Assembly: GCA_009746045.1 (NCBI GenBank)
Contig: RPFO01000041.1
Coordinates: forward strand, 6,323,323-6,387,322
From: Mesostigma viride
Taxonomy: Eukaryota; Streptophyta; Mesostigmatophyceae; Mesostigmatales; Mesostigmataceae
Length of the DNA: 64,000 nt
Direction of reading: 5' to 3'
Shown: positions 40,201 through 49,314 of the stretch, piece by piece
Position numbering within the stretch: the first letter of the stretch is position 1
Layout: every line of letters begins with the position of its first letter
Notes under the pieces: generated by a model
What the model saw: the letters and a program-made list of their open reading frames with translations, nothing else
What the model was told of the DNA's origin: nothing
Database searches by the model: none
Translations under genes and position numbers: made by a program

Positions 40201-40852
40201 CCATGTCAGGCAGGATCTCTAGGGTCTTGTACTTGGTATATCTGTCCACTGCCACCAGCAGCTTCAAACCCCTGATTCTCTGAATATCTACCTGCACATG
40301 GCCTGGCTGCAAAATAGGAGTCCTGGCATGAGACTGCTTGGGCTTTCTAGCAACTAGCCTGCACTTGCAAGCTTGAGCAACCTGTTGGCAGATGGAGTAC
40401 AACTCACTTCCTCCCAGCCGTCTAGCAACTTGCAAAGACTGAGCTGCATGGCCAAACATGGTATGCAACCTTGAGGCAATGTCATACAAGAGAGAAAATC
40501 TTTTATTGTCATTATTAGCACTCAAGGTATGTACAGATCCCTTATGTACAGGAGGCACCAGGGTCGTGCCTGTCAGACTGTCTCCAGCCCTATCCTCATC
40601 CTGACCATCCTGTGCCAGTCCTGCACGGTCAGAATGCTTCTGAGATCCACCTGGGTCCACATCACCAGGTCCTACCTCAGGCTCAGCACCGCCATGGCGG
40701 GCACGTTGGCGAGTAACCACTGCAGCTACAGCTGGCATACTCTCTGTGGTAACCAAGCTTGCCCCATCGTGTCCAATAGGCTCTTTCACTAGAGCATGGG
40801 GCTGCCCCTCACTGCCGTCACTAGCAGCTACATTACACACCCCTGGGGGCAC
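37295..40852 (-). CDS. pol: Pol polyprotein of C: integrase, retropepsin-like, RT, RNase H in that order
   Basis: A single 1185-residue frame. Residues 1-115 are a linker without a protease. Integrase: LHTMFGH (H130, H135) and Cys at 155, 162, 164, then catalytic HVQVDIQ (D189), LQCDIQFE (D242) and GVVERAIQEIK (E272), with 29 residues between D242 and E272 instead of 35. C-terminal module around 365-415. Retropepsin-like domain 515-605: MEIDTNAQVSVM (D522), DFSGRTHL, GEVTAPVMGVDVTF, PVILGQNFL. RT 690-1000: LLDFKRAFLKSD (D787), LYTPGML, SLHGDDLHLL (HGDD 881-884). RNase H near the end: FVDSSMDARQ, SSDVAECRAI, LTDSMGMVQF, EENPADALTKL. The start is a non-ATG codon in the frame after gag, so translation probably depends on frameshifting. 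Confidence 0.93.
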   Translation of the reverse strand: MPPGVCNVAASDGSEGQPHALVKEPIGHDGASLVTTESMPAVAAVVTRQRARHGGAEPEVGPGDVDPGGSQKHSDRAGLAQDGQDEDRAGDSLTGTTLVPPVHKGSVHTLSANNDNKRFSLLYDIASRLHTMFGHAAQSLQVARRLGGSELYSICQQVAQACKCRLVARKPKQSHARTPILQPGHVQVDIQRIRGLKLLVAVDRYTKYKTLEILPDMEKPTLIAALKLTRSRYPGLELLQCDIQFECCENLPEFPELLITPRESHGQQGVVERAIQEIKTVLLVERIPRTSSAIVTSAWLRSVEDRLNLRTPMFFGDIAINPLMLHTRMLPADAEQAWKEKLEAKFLKLRQKDKGWSVLEPNVGQQVVVWKEPSFPGKRGSWHDGVVTRVEAAGHKCWVAIDGSQAVHRLSWSKIRPRGGNQGDLFQVPAGVQGGGDVELPDQGATAVSSPQGDPGPAPGVPSHTVVGQAGGQAAPPERPDTRPRGVRLSDIVQALQRAKKEPKVSKLVQLDEPEVAAMEIDTNAQVSVMGPQHTGELLVGEPSCPWVSDFSGRTHLRVLGEVTAPVMGVDVTFLVLEDYDGPVILGQNFLGNPGISIRATALRRDGWGMIPLENFRTTFPVRCRAKPVKGVKWDEGEVPPAASLVIPAVLHPSSIGITHRSLAAHSPLTYDQLVQEMSSPTLFEAWKLAFSKALEEWLQFECAAPTDRRPPASRKLALRFVLKRKVVDEVSVPHVRPVLNEYHGTGSLPGEELYTPGMLHDTWRILLCLYVGLLNRGAAMSSVLLDFKRAFLKSDPEVARRVWKQDEPYCVEVPAIWKLELHQQFLVILKGLEGLRSSPIIWRLTLQEALISECGLRVSSVDPCLLLAQWEGLPVYASLHGDDLHLLAPTTWLKKFIPVISGKFSLGKELWQEPNKPVVFCGMQATLFRRDGEWSIRLQAGGDYKQTIVKALPEKITQAAGPELRGMWAWFASICGPSLMVHSRMPDEVLEDEKPRVIARLVESTPDLILSGIDFAQPITLEIFVDSSMDARQVTKVRGRSAALFAFYQSRASLFSWYSRLQKRVCISSDVAECRAICEGIQSSLYIKELMLELASVTPWTLQMETLLLTDSMGMVQFVHKQLARSRDLDYLLLKELASLVDLKHIPGEENPADALTKLPHKAPAQYNVLRKLMNADCQVGLSV

Positions 40853-40885
40853 CCTCCAGGGTTCAGGGATGTGTGCAGGCTCAAG

Positions 40886-41872
40886 TCAATGATCAGCAGC
40901 CTTGCCCTTGCCCTTATCCTGGGATGGACCAGCCTTGTCCTTGCTGCCACCCTGAGCTGGCTTGCTCTGACCTTCCTGCCTCAGGTACGAGGGACACTCA
41001 TTCCTGAAGTGACCCTTCCCTGGCAGAAATAACATTCCACCTGACTGATGTCCCGTGAGGTCCCACTGCTGGGCCCAGCCTTGGGAGGACCACCCACCCT
41101 CTTGAAGTCAAACTGGGACTGTGGATGCCCCGACTTCGGCGGTGTCCCCCGTCCAGCCCTTCTGTCACGCCCCCTCCTGGACCTTCCTCGACCCCTTGAA
41201 GAGGTCTCAGGCCCTCTCGAGGACGCTGGGCCCCCGTGGCCCGATCCCCTCATGGACTTAACCGCAGGTTCAGCTGCCTCCTCGTCCCCTTGACGTGGGC
41301 GCTTACCACCTACGTACTTGCCGCTGAAACACTCATACAACTGGTCCGTCATGGCTGCCCAGCCATGGACCTGTCGCATGTGGATGGTCACATTATCCAT
41401 GGTGACCGGATCCAGCTGCAGCGACTTGAGAAAGTCGCCCATGGCCATCCGATCTGCAACGAAGAATCCTTTGGCCATGGCGTCCTCCCTCACGCTTGAC
41501 GAAGTCTTCAAAGGCGTGGACCACTAGCTGCCCCTTGATGGGCTTGTAGTCCAGGTACTCTTGCTTCAGGTGAGACCCATCTATGGTCCTCTTGTCACTC
41601 AGGAACGCCTTGAGTCGCGTCATAAACGCAGTCCAGGTGTCCCCCGCCGTGTGCCGCTCCCGGACAAACTTGAACAGCCGCCTCGCCGACTGCCTTATGT
41701 AGGCACTAGACGCCAGGATGCGAAGCTTGTCACCGGTGTAGATGTCCGTGTACAAGTTCATGTCCTCTAACATCCTCTCAGCGTCCCGGGGCTGCCAATT
41801 GTCCTTGATGGACTGAAACTGGCCTAGCACCGCGTACCCCTCAGCCACGGTCGGCCGCCTAGGTGCCGCTTG
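40886..41872 (-). pseudogene. gag: Gag of element C, C-terminal part
   Basis: Resumes after the E insertion: PRRPTVAEGYAVLGQFQSI, DIYTGDKLRILASSAY, DTWTAFMTRLKAFLSD, then a frameshift near 41490 into MAKGFFVADRMAMGDFLKSL and an Arg/Gly-rich tail. The zinc knuckle begins CYFCQG; another frameshift splits it, and the frame from there gives a CCHC pattern and ends GKAADH at 40886. With 48196-47991 it forms a gag of about 390 residues. Confidence 0.75.
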
Positions 41873-42616
41873 TGTTGAAAGAACTAATGGGTTTGCCTTC
41901 TACAATGCTTGTGATTGAAACCCAAATGTGCCTGTCCTTGCAGGTACAGGCTATGGAGGATGGGAGCAAAGAGACAGAGACTCAGTTTGAGGCAGAATGA
42001 TAGTGAGGAGTACCTTTGGCAAGGCTCCTCAGTTGTTTTATTAACTCGAGGAAAAAACACAGGCAGAAAACTGGAATGACCTGATTGGCTGGCTAGGAAT
42101 GTGCCTAGGAATATTCTCATGTAATACTCAGGCCACCAATCAGGTTAGGTCAGTGTACAGGCTACCAATCAGACCTAGACAAGAATAAATCTTATCTTGT
42201 AACTGCTGTACAGCCTTATCTTGTAACTGATGTACAGTCTTAACTTGTAACTGCTGCACAGTAATCTAACTATTTAATAAAAGATCTCTCTATGTGTGAT
42301 CTGATGATGATGAAGTAAATCTGGCGTGAACATATCAGCGCCACATCTGACATGCACAGTGTACATGTCAATCAGTCAGCTGTCCTGTCATAGATTCTCA
42401 TCTGACATGTCATAGGTCAGCTGACATAGACAGATTTGTCAGCTGCCTATAAGGATCCACTTGGCATAGGTACTAATCCCTGATTACTAAAACTGGCCAC
42501 AACTTTCTCATTTGTAGGCCAAATCCAACGGGATAAAAACAGTGGCTCCTGTACAAGAGCCTCTATCTATCTAGCCAGGTCAGGTGGGTACAAATACAAG
42601 GACCATGTCCTTGACA
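41873..42616 (-). repeat. 3' LTR of element E
   Basis: 744 bp, TGTTGAAAG...CCTTGACA. On the internal side, minus-strand AAGGGGGG is the polypurine tract. Confidence 0.96.
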
Positions 42617-42717
42617 CCCCCCTTACAACACATGACCTTGCTCTAGTGCTATCCTGTCAAGTATAACACTTAGAGCAAAAAAGCTCTCAGCCCCTGTGGG
42701 CATATACAACTGCATAT

Positions 42718-45700
42718 CTAAGTAGACACCAGCAGCTTGTCCCGCAGGGTGATGAACCGTGCCCTTCCCAGGGCCTTGGTGAAGATGTCAGCCAGGTTGT
42801 CCTTGCCAGGGCAGTGACGCATGCAGATGGAGCCCCCCTCCACCTGCTCACGGATGAAGTGGTAGCGCACGTCGATGTGCTTGGTGCGCTTGGGGTGCAC
42901 AGGGTCCTTGGCCAGGGCCACCGCGCCAGTGTTGTCGCACAGCACGGTCGTGGGCCCCTCCACAGGTGCACCCAGGTCTCCCAGCAGGCGCCTGAGTGGC
43001 AGCACCAGCTGGGTGACGCTGCTCGCAGCAATGTACTCTGCCTCGCAGGAAGACAGAGCAACAATGGGTTGCTTGCGGCTGCACCACTCCACGGGCGCAC
43101 CCCGGAACAGGACCAGGTTGCCCGTCACAGAGCGTCTGGACTCTGGGCAGTTAGCCCAGTCAGCGTCAGTCCAGGCCTCCAGCCCCCCTTCCTGACCATA
43201 CCGCAGACCCTTGTCCCTCGTGGTGTAGAGGTACCGGATCAGGCGGTCGGCAGCCTCCATGTGGGCCGCCGTGGGTGCCTGCATGTGCTGGGCCAGTTGG
43301 TTGACAGCAAAAGCAATGTCTGGACGTGTCCACAGCGCGACATACAGCACGGCACCGGTTTTGGACTGATACAGCTGGGTGTCCGGGGCATTTAGCTGCA
43401 TTCCCCCCTCGCGTTGGGGACTAACACGGGACACACTGACCGGGGTGCGTACAGGGAAGGAGGGAGAAAGCCCAAAGCGGGCAGCCAGGGCCTCAATATA
43501 CACAGTTTGGTGCAAGGAAAGAGACCGGGAAACAGGGTCGACATGGAGAGAAACACCGAGGAAAAAAGAAGGGTCATCGGACTCGGTGATCTGAAACTTG
43601 CTGGCCAAACGATGAGACCACGAGGCCAGCCAGGAAGAGGAAGGACTGCCTGCAATAATGTCGTCGACATGGACAAACACAAACGTACGAGACGTGGGAT
43701 ACACGTACAGGCAGGAATCCGTTGGGCTTTGTACAGCACCATCGGAGAGAAGATAGGCACTAAATGTTTTGTGCCAGTTACGTGGTGCCTGCTTGATGCC
43801 ATAGAGGCTGCGTTGCAGCTTCCACACCAGCACATCACCAGCGGCATCACGCTGCTCAAAGCCAGCAGGAGGACGCACATAGACGTCCTCAGAAAGTGGG
43901 GCGTACAAAAACGCAGTGCGAACATCAAGTTGCTTCAGCACATACCCAGACGAGACACCAAAAGCTAGTGCCAAACGAATGGTGGAGGAACGAACAGTAG
44001 GGCTAAAGACCTCAGTGAAATCTATGCCTTCCCGCTGAGCAAAGCCCTTCACAACAAAACGGGCCTTGAAACGGCCATCGCTTTTGACAGCAAACACCCA
44101 CCGAGATGGAAGGACCTTGGCAGTGCGAGGAAGAGACTTGGAAGAAACGAGTGAATATACTGCATGTTCGCGAATGCTAGAAAGCTCACTATCCATCGCA
44201 GCACGCCACTCAGGGCTAGCATGGGCCTCAGCAAAAGAGGAGGGGATGGACGTGGAACCTGAGCTAGTGTGGAGTGAGAAAGTATCAAACAGATCACGCA
44301 CACTCATGTAGTCAGGGTAAAAACGAGCCCATTTAGGGGAAACACGATCAAGAGGGGTTGTGGGTAACACCTGAGCGAGGGGATCATGTGCAACGCCGTC
44401 GGACACCAGTGCAGCAGTGGCCATAGCGGCAGCCGGTTGCTTGCCGCGGAGGGCCTGCACTAATTTGTGTAGCTGGGACGAAGAAGGAGATTCAGCAGCA
44501 GGTGTGTCTGCCGTCGACACGTGTCCAGGTGGTGTAGAGGTAGAAGCCGACGACGCCTCCAGCGCAGGACTTGGTGCGAAAACAGGTGCAGACTCAGACT
44601 CAGCGGGTTTGGGCTCAGGACTTGGCGCTGGCGCCTCCTCCAGTGGCGAGCCCCCCTCACCACTGGCATCCCCCGACAAAGCCTCCAGTGGCGAGCCCCC
44701 CTCACCACTGGCATCCCCCAAAGCAGTGCCCCCACTGCTGGCAGCGCCCACAGCAGCGTCCTCACTGCTGGCAGCGGCGCGCCGCGCCATGGCTCTAGTC
44801 ACAGGACCAGAGGGCGGTAGGGCCAGAGTAGTATCAGGCCCAGGGACAGAATTCTCAGTGACCGGTGGCAGCAGAAGCTCGGAAGCCTCCTCCCCCTCCA
44901 CCAGTGCCGGCAGCAGCTGAGGTGATGGCAGGGCGTCGTTGCGCCAGGCCTCATTGAAGGCCACGTGGCGACGTTGCACCAAAGTGCGAGTGGCGGAGTC
45001 CAGGATCAGATATGCCGGCGAGTCGGGAGCATAACCGACAAAAATGCCAGGCATGGCCTTGGCCTCCAGCTTGCCACGATGCCCTTCCACACGATGCCAG
45101 GCTGGGCAGCCGAAAATGCGCATGTGCGACAGATCAGCGTGATGACCTGTCAGCAAAAAGTGTGGCGTGGCATCACCAGGATTCGAGGAGCACGGCAGGC
45201 GGTTCAGGATATAAATAGCACACTGGAGTGCCAATGCCCAGTATGCCTTCCCCAGGCCGGCGTGTGTCAACATCGCCAGAGTCATGCCCATTGCCAGGCC
45301 CCAGAGCCGCTCCGCTACGCCGTTCTGCTCAGGGCAGTAAGGCGCGGAGAACTCCTGGTGGACGCGGTGTTCAGCACACACCGCCCGCCAGGCTTGACCG
45401 GTGAAGACCGCGTCGTTGTCGGTGCGCAGCACGACAGAGCCGGCGTAGAAGGGGCGAATATCGCGGACGAGCAGCTCTGCAAACCGCCCCACCGCCTCGT
45501 CCTTGGTCTTGAGCGCAAACCCCCATCGCCACCGAGTGGCATCGTCAGTGATGCCCAAGAAGTAGCGGGCTCCCCCCAGCGACTCGACGCTCATCGGGCC
45601 CAGCAGGTCGCCATGAAGCTTGGCGCGCGGCACAGTGGATCGCCGCTGCCCTGGCGGAAATGGCTGGCGCTTGATGAAGCCAGCCGGGCAGGATGGGCAG

Positions 45701-46257
45701 CCAGGAGCAGTTGGACTCCTCGTCGTCAAGTTGGATGCAGGGATGGCAACCAGCTTCTTGATGCGGTCGGCACCAGCATGGCCCAAACGCCAGTGCAGCA
45801 GCAGGTTAACCGGCCGCTCCACCGTCACAGCAGCCATCGCTGGCGCTGCCTTCGCCGCAGGTAACACGTAGATGTTGTTCTGCATGGCGATCTTGTGATG
45901 CTTGTTATCCAGCACCACTGTCTCTTTGTGGAAATCCACCTTGTGACCTGCCTTTGCGAGTTGCGCGACTGAAAGGAGTCGTGCATTCAGGCCAGGTACA
46001 AGCAGCGCTCCTTGCAAGCGCACGCTGTGGCCAGGAAGCTCCACAGCGATGGTGCCCTGGCCGGTAGCGTGCAGCTGTCCGCCGGAGCCAGCGATTGCCC
46101 TGCTGTGGGGGGTCAGAGACACAAAGTCAGAACGGCACGGGGACATGTGGCTGCTCGCAGCCGAGTCCAGCACCCAGGTGAGGTTGTCGCACGTATACTG
46201 CGTGAGAGCAGCAGCCTCCAGCGGCGTCGACGGCGACTCCTCGGCGATGGTGACCAT
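42718..46257 (-). CDS. pol: Copia Pol polyprotein of element E (PR-INT-RT-RNase H)
   Basis: 1179 uninterrupted residues. Protease at 28-95: WVLDSAASSHM (D31; Ala replaces the usual Gly in DSG). Integrase: H155, H160, C187, C190, then LHGDLLGP (D217), RTDNDAVF (D280) and NGVAERLWG (E316), with the canonical 35-residue spacing. A Pro/Ser-rich linker (450-600) carries a tandem duplication of DASGEGGSPLE near 515-540. RT 680-900: RWVFAVKSDGRFKARFV, QLDVRTAFLYA (first Asp), LYGIKQAPRNWHK, FVHVDDIIAG (HVDD 863-866). RNase H: AWTDADWANC, SSCEAEYIA, LCDNTGAVAL, KDNLADIFTKAL. All domains are complete, so it may encode active enzymes. It is reached from gag by a likely -1 shift at a six-G run. Confidence 0.95.
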   Translation of the reverse strand: MVTIAEESPSTPLEAAALTQYTCDNLTWVLDSAASSHMSPCRSDFVSLTPHSRAIAGSGGQLHATGQGTIAVELPGHSVRLQGALLVPGLNARLLSVAQLAKAGHKVDFHKETVVLDNKHHKIAMQNNIYVLPAAKAAPAMAAVTVERPVNLLLHWRLGHAGADRIKKLVAIPASNLTTRSPTAPGCPSCPAGFIKRQPFPPGQRRSTVPRAKLHGDLLGPMSVESLGGARYFLGITDDATRWRWGFALKTKDEAVGRFAELLVRDIRPFYAGSVVLRTDNDAVFTGQAWRAVCAEHRVHQEFSAPYCPEQNGVAERLWGLAMGMTLAMLTHAGLGKAYWALALQCAIYILNRLPCSSNPGDATPHFLLTGHHADLSHMRIFGCPAWHRVEGHRGKLEAKAMPGIFVGYAPDSPAYLILDSATRTLVQRRHVAFNEAWRNDALPSPQLLPALVEGEEASELLLPPVTENSVPGPDTTLALPPSGPVTRAMARRAAASSEDAAVGAASSGGTALGDASGEGGSPLEALSGDASGEGGSPLEEAPAPSPEPKPAESESAPVFAPSPALEASSASTSTPPGHVSTADTPAAESPSSSQLHKLVQALRGKQPAAAMATAALVSDGVAHDPLAQVLPTTPLDRVSPKWARFYPDYMSVRDLFDTFSLHTSSGSTSIPSSFAEAHASPEWRAAMDSELSSIREHAVYSLVSSKSLPRTAKVLPSRWVFAVKSDGRFKARFVVKGFAQREGIDFTEVFSPTVRSSTIRLALAFGVSSGYVLKQLDVRTAFLYAPLSEDVYVRPPAGFEQRDAAGDVLVWKLQRSLYGIKQAPRNWHKTFSAYLLSDGAVQSPTDSCLYVYPTSRTFVFVHVDDIIAGSPSSSWLASWSHRLASKFQITESDDPSFFLGVSLHVDPVSRSLSLHQTVYIEALAARFGLSPSFPVRTPVSVSRVSPQREGGMQLNAPDTQLYQSKTGAVLYVALWTRPDIAFAVNQLAQHMQAPTAAHMEAADRLIRYLYTTRDKGLRYGQEGGLEAWTDADWANCPESRRSVTGNLVLFRGAPVEWCSRKQPIVALSSCEAEYIAASSVTQLVLPLRRLLGDLGAPVEGPTTVLCDNTGAVALAKDPVHPKRTKHIDVRYHFIREQVEGGSICMRHCPGKDNLADIFTKALGRARFITLRDKLLVST

Positions 46258-46360
46258 GCAGAAGCCAGGCGGCAGTTCAGCCGCCTCCTGAGTTGCGTTG
46301 GCAGCGGATCCAGCAGGTGCGTTGCGTCCCTTGTTCTGGTTCCCTCGGTTGCCGCCCTTG

Positions 46361-47155
46361 CCCCCCTGTGCTGGTTGGGGTACCAGCGTGGGGCCTTCTC
46401 AGGATGCTCCTTCCAGCAGTCTTTGTCCTTGTGATTTGACAGGCCACAGTGACTGCATTTCTTGGTCCCCCCGTTCCCCTTGCTGTTGGTGTGGTAGGCC
46501 TGGCCAGTGCCAGCACTCTCCTTTTTCACCACAGCACGTCCCCCCTTGAGCAGATCCTCCGCCTCCATGAGTGCCCTCTTCACCACAGGTAGTGGGTCCT
46601 CCTCGTTGAACCGTACAGACACCAGCGCAGGGCGGTACTCGTCTGTCAGTGCTCCCAGTAGAATGGCAGCAAAATCACGGTCCTGGATGACTCCCCCTGC
46701 AGCCTGGTAGTCAGCACGTAGAAGCTCCGCCCTCCTCACAAGCTGTTGCATGGTCTCGTTAGGAAGCTTCTGTAGGCGGTGCAGCTTGCTCCTCAGCTCA
46801 AACCTGTGACTCTTGGTTAGCCTGGTTTGCTCATAGTTCTCCATGAGACACTGCCATGCTTGGCTACCAGTTTTGTTGGCCACAGTGGCCATTAGGCGTG
46901 CAGCTTCACCTGTTAGACAGGTGAGCAAAGCTGCCCACAGGGCCTTATCAGCCCTGTCATTCTCCTCAGTACCCAGCAGGACAGCATCCAAACTGAAAAG
47001 ACTGACAACAGCCAAAAACAATTCTTCCACTCCTCCCACTTGCTGTAATCATCACCAGCTGCACCAACAAATTTCTTGCAGCTCTTGGCAACTGTTGAAA
47101 CAAGAGAGGTGTAGTCAGGCTGTCTGGTAGCAGTTTGGGTGTCTTGATCCTCCAT
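46361..47155 (-). pseudogene. gag: Gag of element E, one frameshift
   Basis: Starts at ATG 47155 (MEDQDTQTATRQPDY), 80 bases after the primer site. The capsid is the UBN2/retrotransposon-gag type: CLTGEAARLMATVANKT, QAWQCLMENYEQTRL, RFELRSKLHRLQKL, ETMQQLVRRAELL, then ALMEAEDLLKGGR and the knuckle CSHCGLSNHKDKDC. An indel at an A-run (47014-47018) breaks the frame after KWEEWKN. At the six-G run (C-run 46361-46366 on plus) a -1 shift leads into the frame that opens pol. It would package E RNA if the single indel were absent. Confidence 0.85.
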
Positions 47156-47234
47156 GGTTGATCTGGGTCTGGGTGTTGTCTCTGGGGTAGTCAGATGAAT
47201 GTCTCTGCTCCTCAAATGCAGGGTAGGCATCAAA

Positions 47235-47246
47235 CCTCCGATACCA
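47235..47246 (-). promoter_or_regulatory. tRNA-iMet primer-binding site of element E
   Basis: Minus-strand TGGTATCGGAGG directly inside the 5' LTR; it would pair with the 3' end of initiator methionine tRNA to start minus-strand synthesis. Confidence 0.9.
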
Positions 47247-47990
47247 TGTTGAAAGAACTAATGGGTTTGCCTTCTACAATGCTTGTGATTGAAACCCAAA
47301 TGTGCCTGTCCTTGCAGGTACAGGCTATGGAGGATGGAGCAAAGAGACAGAGACTCAGTTTGAGGCAGAATGATAGTGAGGAGTACCTTTGGCAAGGCTC
47401 CTCAGTTGTTTTATTAACTCGAGGAAAAAACACAGGCAGAAAACTGGAATGACCTGATTGGCTGGCTAGGAATGTGCCTAGGAATATTCTCATGTAATAC
47501 TCAGGCCACCAATCAGGTTAGGTCAGTGTACAGGCTACCAATCAGATCTAGACAAGAATAAATCTTATCTTGTAACTGCTGTACAGCCTTATCTTGTAAC
47601 TGATGTACAGTCTTAACTTGTAACTGCTGCACAGTAATCTAACTATTTAATAAAAGATCTCTCTATGTGTGATCTGATGATGATGAAGTAAATCTGGCGT
47701 GAACATATCAGCGCCACATCTGACATGCACAGTGTACATGTCAATCAGTCAGCTGTCCTGTCATAGATTCTCATCTGACATGTCATAGGTCAGCTGACAT
47801 AGACAGATTTGTCAGCTGCCTATAAGGATCCACTTGGCATAGGTACTAATCCCTGATTACTAAAACTGGCCACAACTTTCTCATTTGTAGGCCAAATCCA
47901 ACGGGATAAAGAACAGTGGCTCCTGTACAAGAGCCTCTATCTATCTAGCCAGGTCAGGTGGGTACAAATACAAGGACCATGTCCTTGACA
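47247..47990 (-). repeat. 5' LTR of element E
   Basis: 744 bp, near-identical to 41873-42616 (an extra G, one C/T and one A/G-type difference noticed). Should carry the promoter; no TATA assignment attempted. Confidence 0.96.
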
Positions 47991-48196
47991 GCTTGATCTG
48001 CAGCTGGCGCGTTCTGACCGCCCTGAGATCCTTGGCTCTGATCATCTGCCAGCGCAGCCTGGTCTCCCAGCGCCTGGCCGTCACCGCGTCCATCACGTCC
48101 ATCGCGTCCATCGCGTCCATCGTGTCCATCCATCCCAGCGCCGCGCTGTGCAAAGCCCATAACGCGCGCTTGTTGGTCAATAGCTCCTTCACTCAT
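47991..48196 (-). pseudogene. gag: Gag of element C, N-terminal part
   Basis: Starts at ATG 48196 (MSEGAIDQQARVMG). Asp-Gly-Arg repeats (HDGRDGRDGRDGRG) at residues 24-37 come from a CGTCCATCG-like triplet expansion. It ends at the GCTTG target site of E, beyond which the same frame resumes at 41872, so gag was open when E inserted. Confidence 0.8.
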
Positions 48197-48378
48197 GATG
48201 GCCTCTGTTCAGATCTGCTACAGCAAGCCAAGTGGCCGAGCAGCAATTAAAGCAATATAAGCTACTGAACAAGAAAGGAAAATGCCAAGTGTTACCACTC
48301 AGGCAAGACCACCACGGTCACCCGCAGGGGCTTCCTGGTTCTCCTTGTCGCTGTCACTGTCGCTGTCGCTCACAACGA

Positions 48379-49218
48379 TCAGCTCTGGCACCCTGCTACC
48401 CGCTGCGCCGTCGTCGACCCGCTGTCGGCCCGCGATGACAGAGTCGCACCGTTGGTGTAGTAGACAGGTGACAACCCGTCGTTGGCACCCCTCGGATTGT
48501 ATCTTGGCACCTCGTGGTCGCCAAGCGCCTCGTCGCCTAGCCCAGCGACGCCCACTGCTCCCACCTCAAGGTCACTATCGTAACCAAGAGGGGCGAACTC
48601 TTCCCAACGCGTCACACGAACGCGAAGGGGTTGGGGCAGTTCCTGAAAAGGAACCCTTGCTCACTCCGGAATCCTGCGGACTCGTGCCGCACGCTGTCCT
48701 CCGTTGATGGCTTCCGCAGCCGCCTCGACCTCTGCCAGCCGCCGGTAGCGCTCCGCCCCGCGTCGCTCACGTCGAACTGGTCCCGCTGCAACACCCTCGT
48801 CGCCGATTACGCCTGCGAAAGTACGTTGTACACCCGCACCCGCTGCTGCCGGCACGTACTCGTGTCGCACTGCACCAGCTGCCTCTGCAGCCTCTCCTCG
48901 CCTAGCCGCCAACTCCGCACGCACCCGCTCAGCTAATGCTGTAATCACCGTCTGGATACCGACCAAACCGTGCAGCTCTTGCTCGATGTCGTCGATGCTC
49001 CGGTGCTCCGGAATGACGATGGTTTGGACGTGCCGCAGAATTCGCTCCCAATCCTCGACCTGGTCGTTGACGAATTGCACAAAGTTGCGATTAACAGGTG
49101 GACGATCTGCAAGCAATAAAGATAAATCTCGAACGACACGACGCAATTCAGGCGAAATTGAACCACCAGCAGACTGCCAAAACCGGAAATTCTGCTGCCG
49201 TTGTTCTTCCTGCACCAT
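48379..49218 (-). pseudogene. Accessory ORF of element C between 5' LTR and gag
   Basis: ATG 49218 (MVQEEQRQQNFRFWQ) begins a 185-codon frame to 48661: SPELRRVVRDLSLLLADRP, NDQVEDWERILRHVQTIVI, SIDDIEQELHGLVGIQTVI, then Ala/Arg/Glu-rich helices. A further frame (TRWEEFAPLGYDSDLEVG..., 48615-48379) may continue it after an indel. It lies about 95 bases inside the 5' LTR. D and G carry different-looking but similarly placed ORFs. Not part of canonical Copia elements; function unknown. It could be a divergent gag segment. Confidence 0.55.
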
Positions 49219-49314
49219 TCACCACCGGACGAGCTTCTCGCGTCGTCAATTACGCTGCACGCAGCAAACAGCAACGACCCTCCTGGCCGTTCCGTTGAGA
49301 CTGCTTGTAATTTG

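Larger units (their letters stand above)
41873..47990 (-). mobile_element. Copia element E, classical order, nearly intact
   Basis: Minus-strand element with 744-bp LTRs (47247-47990 and 41873-42616, TG...CA) and GCTTG on both sides (41868-41872, 47991-47995), inserted in C's gag. It has an initiator-Met primer site, a purine tract, gag with zinc knuckle and a 1179-codon pol in the standard PR-INT-RT-RNase H order. Only about three LTR differences were seen. It is the innermost and youngest insertion in the nest. Confidence 0.96.

Noticed and set aside
42814-45864. Several 150-300-codon plus frames across element E
   Set aside because: Antisense shadows of the intact minus-strand pol.
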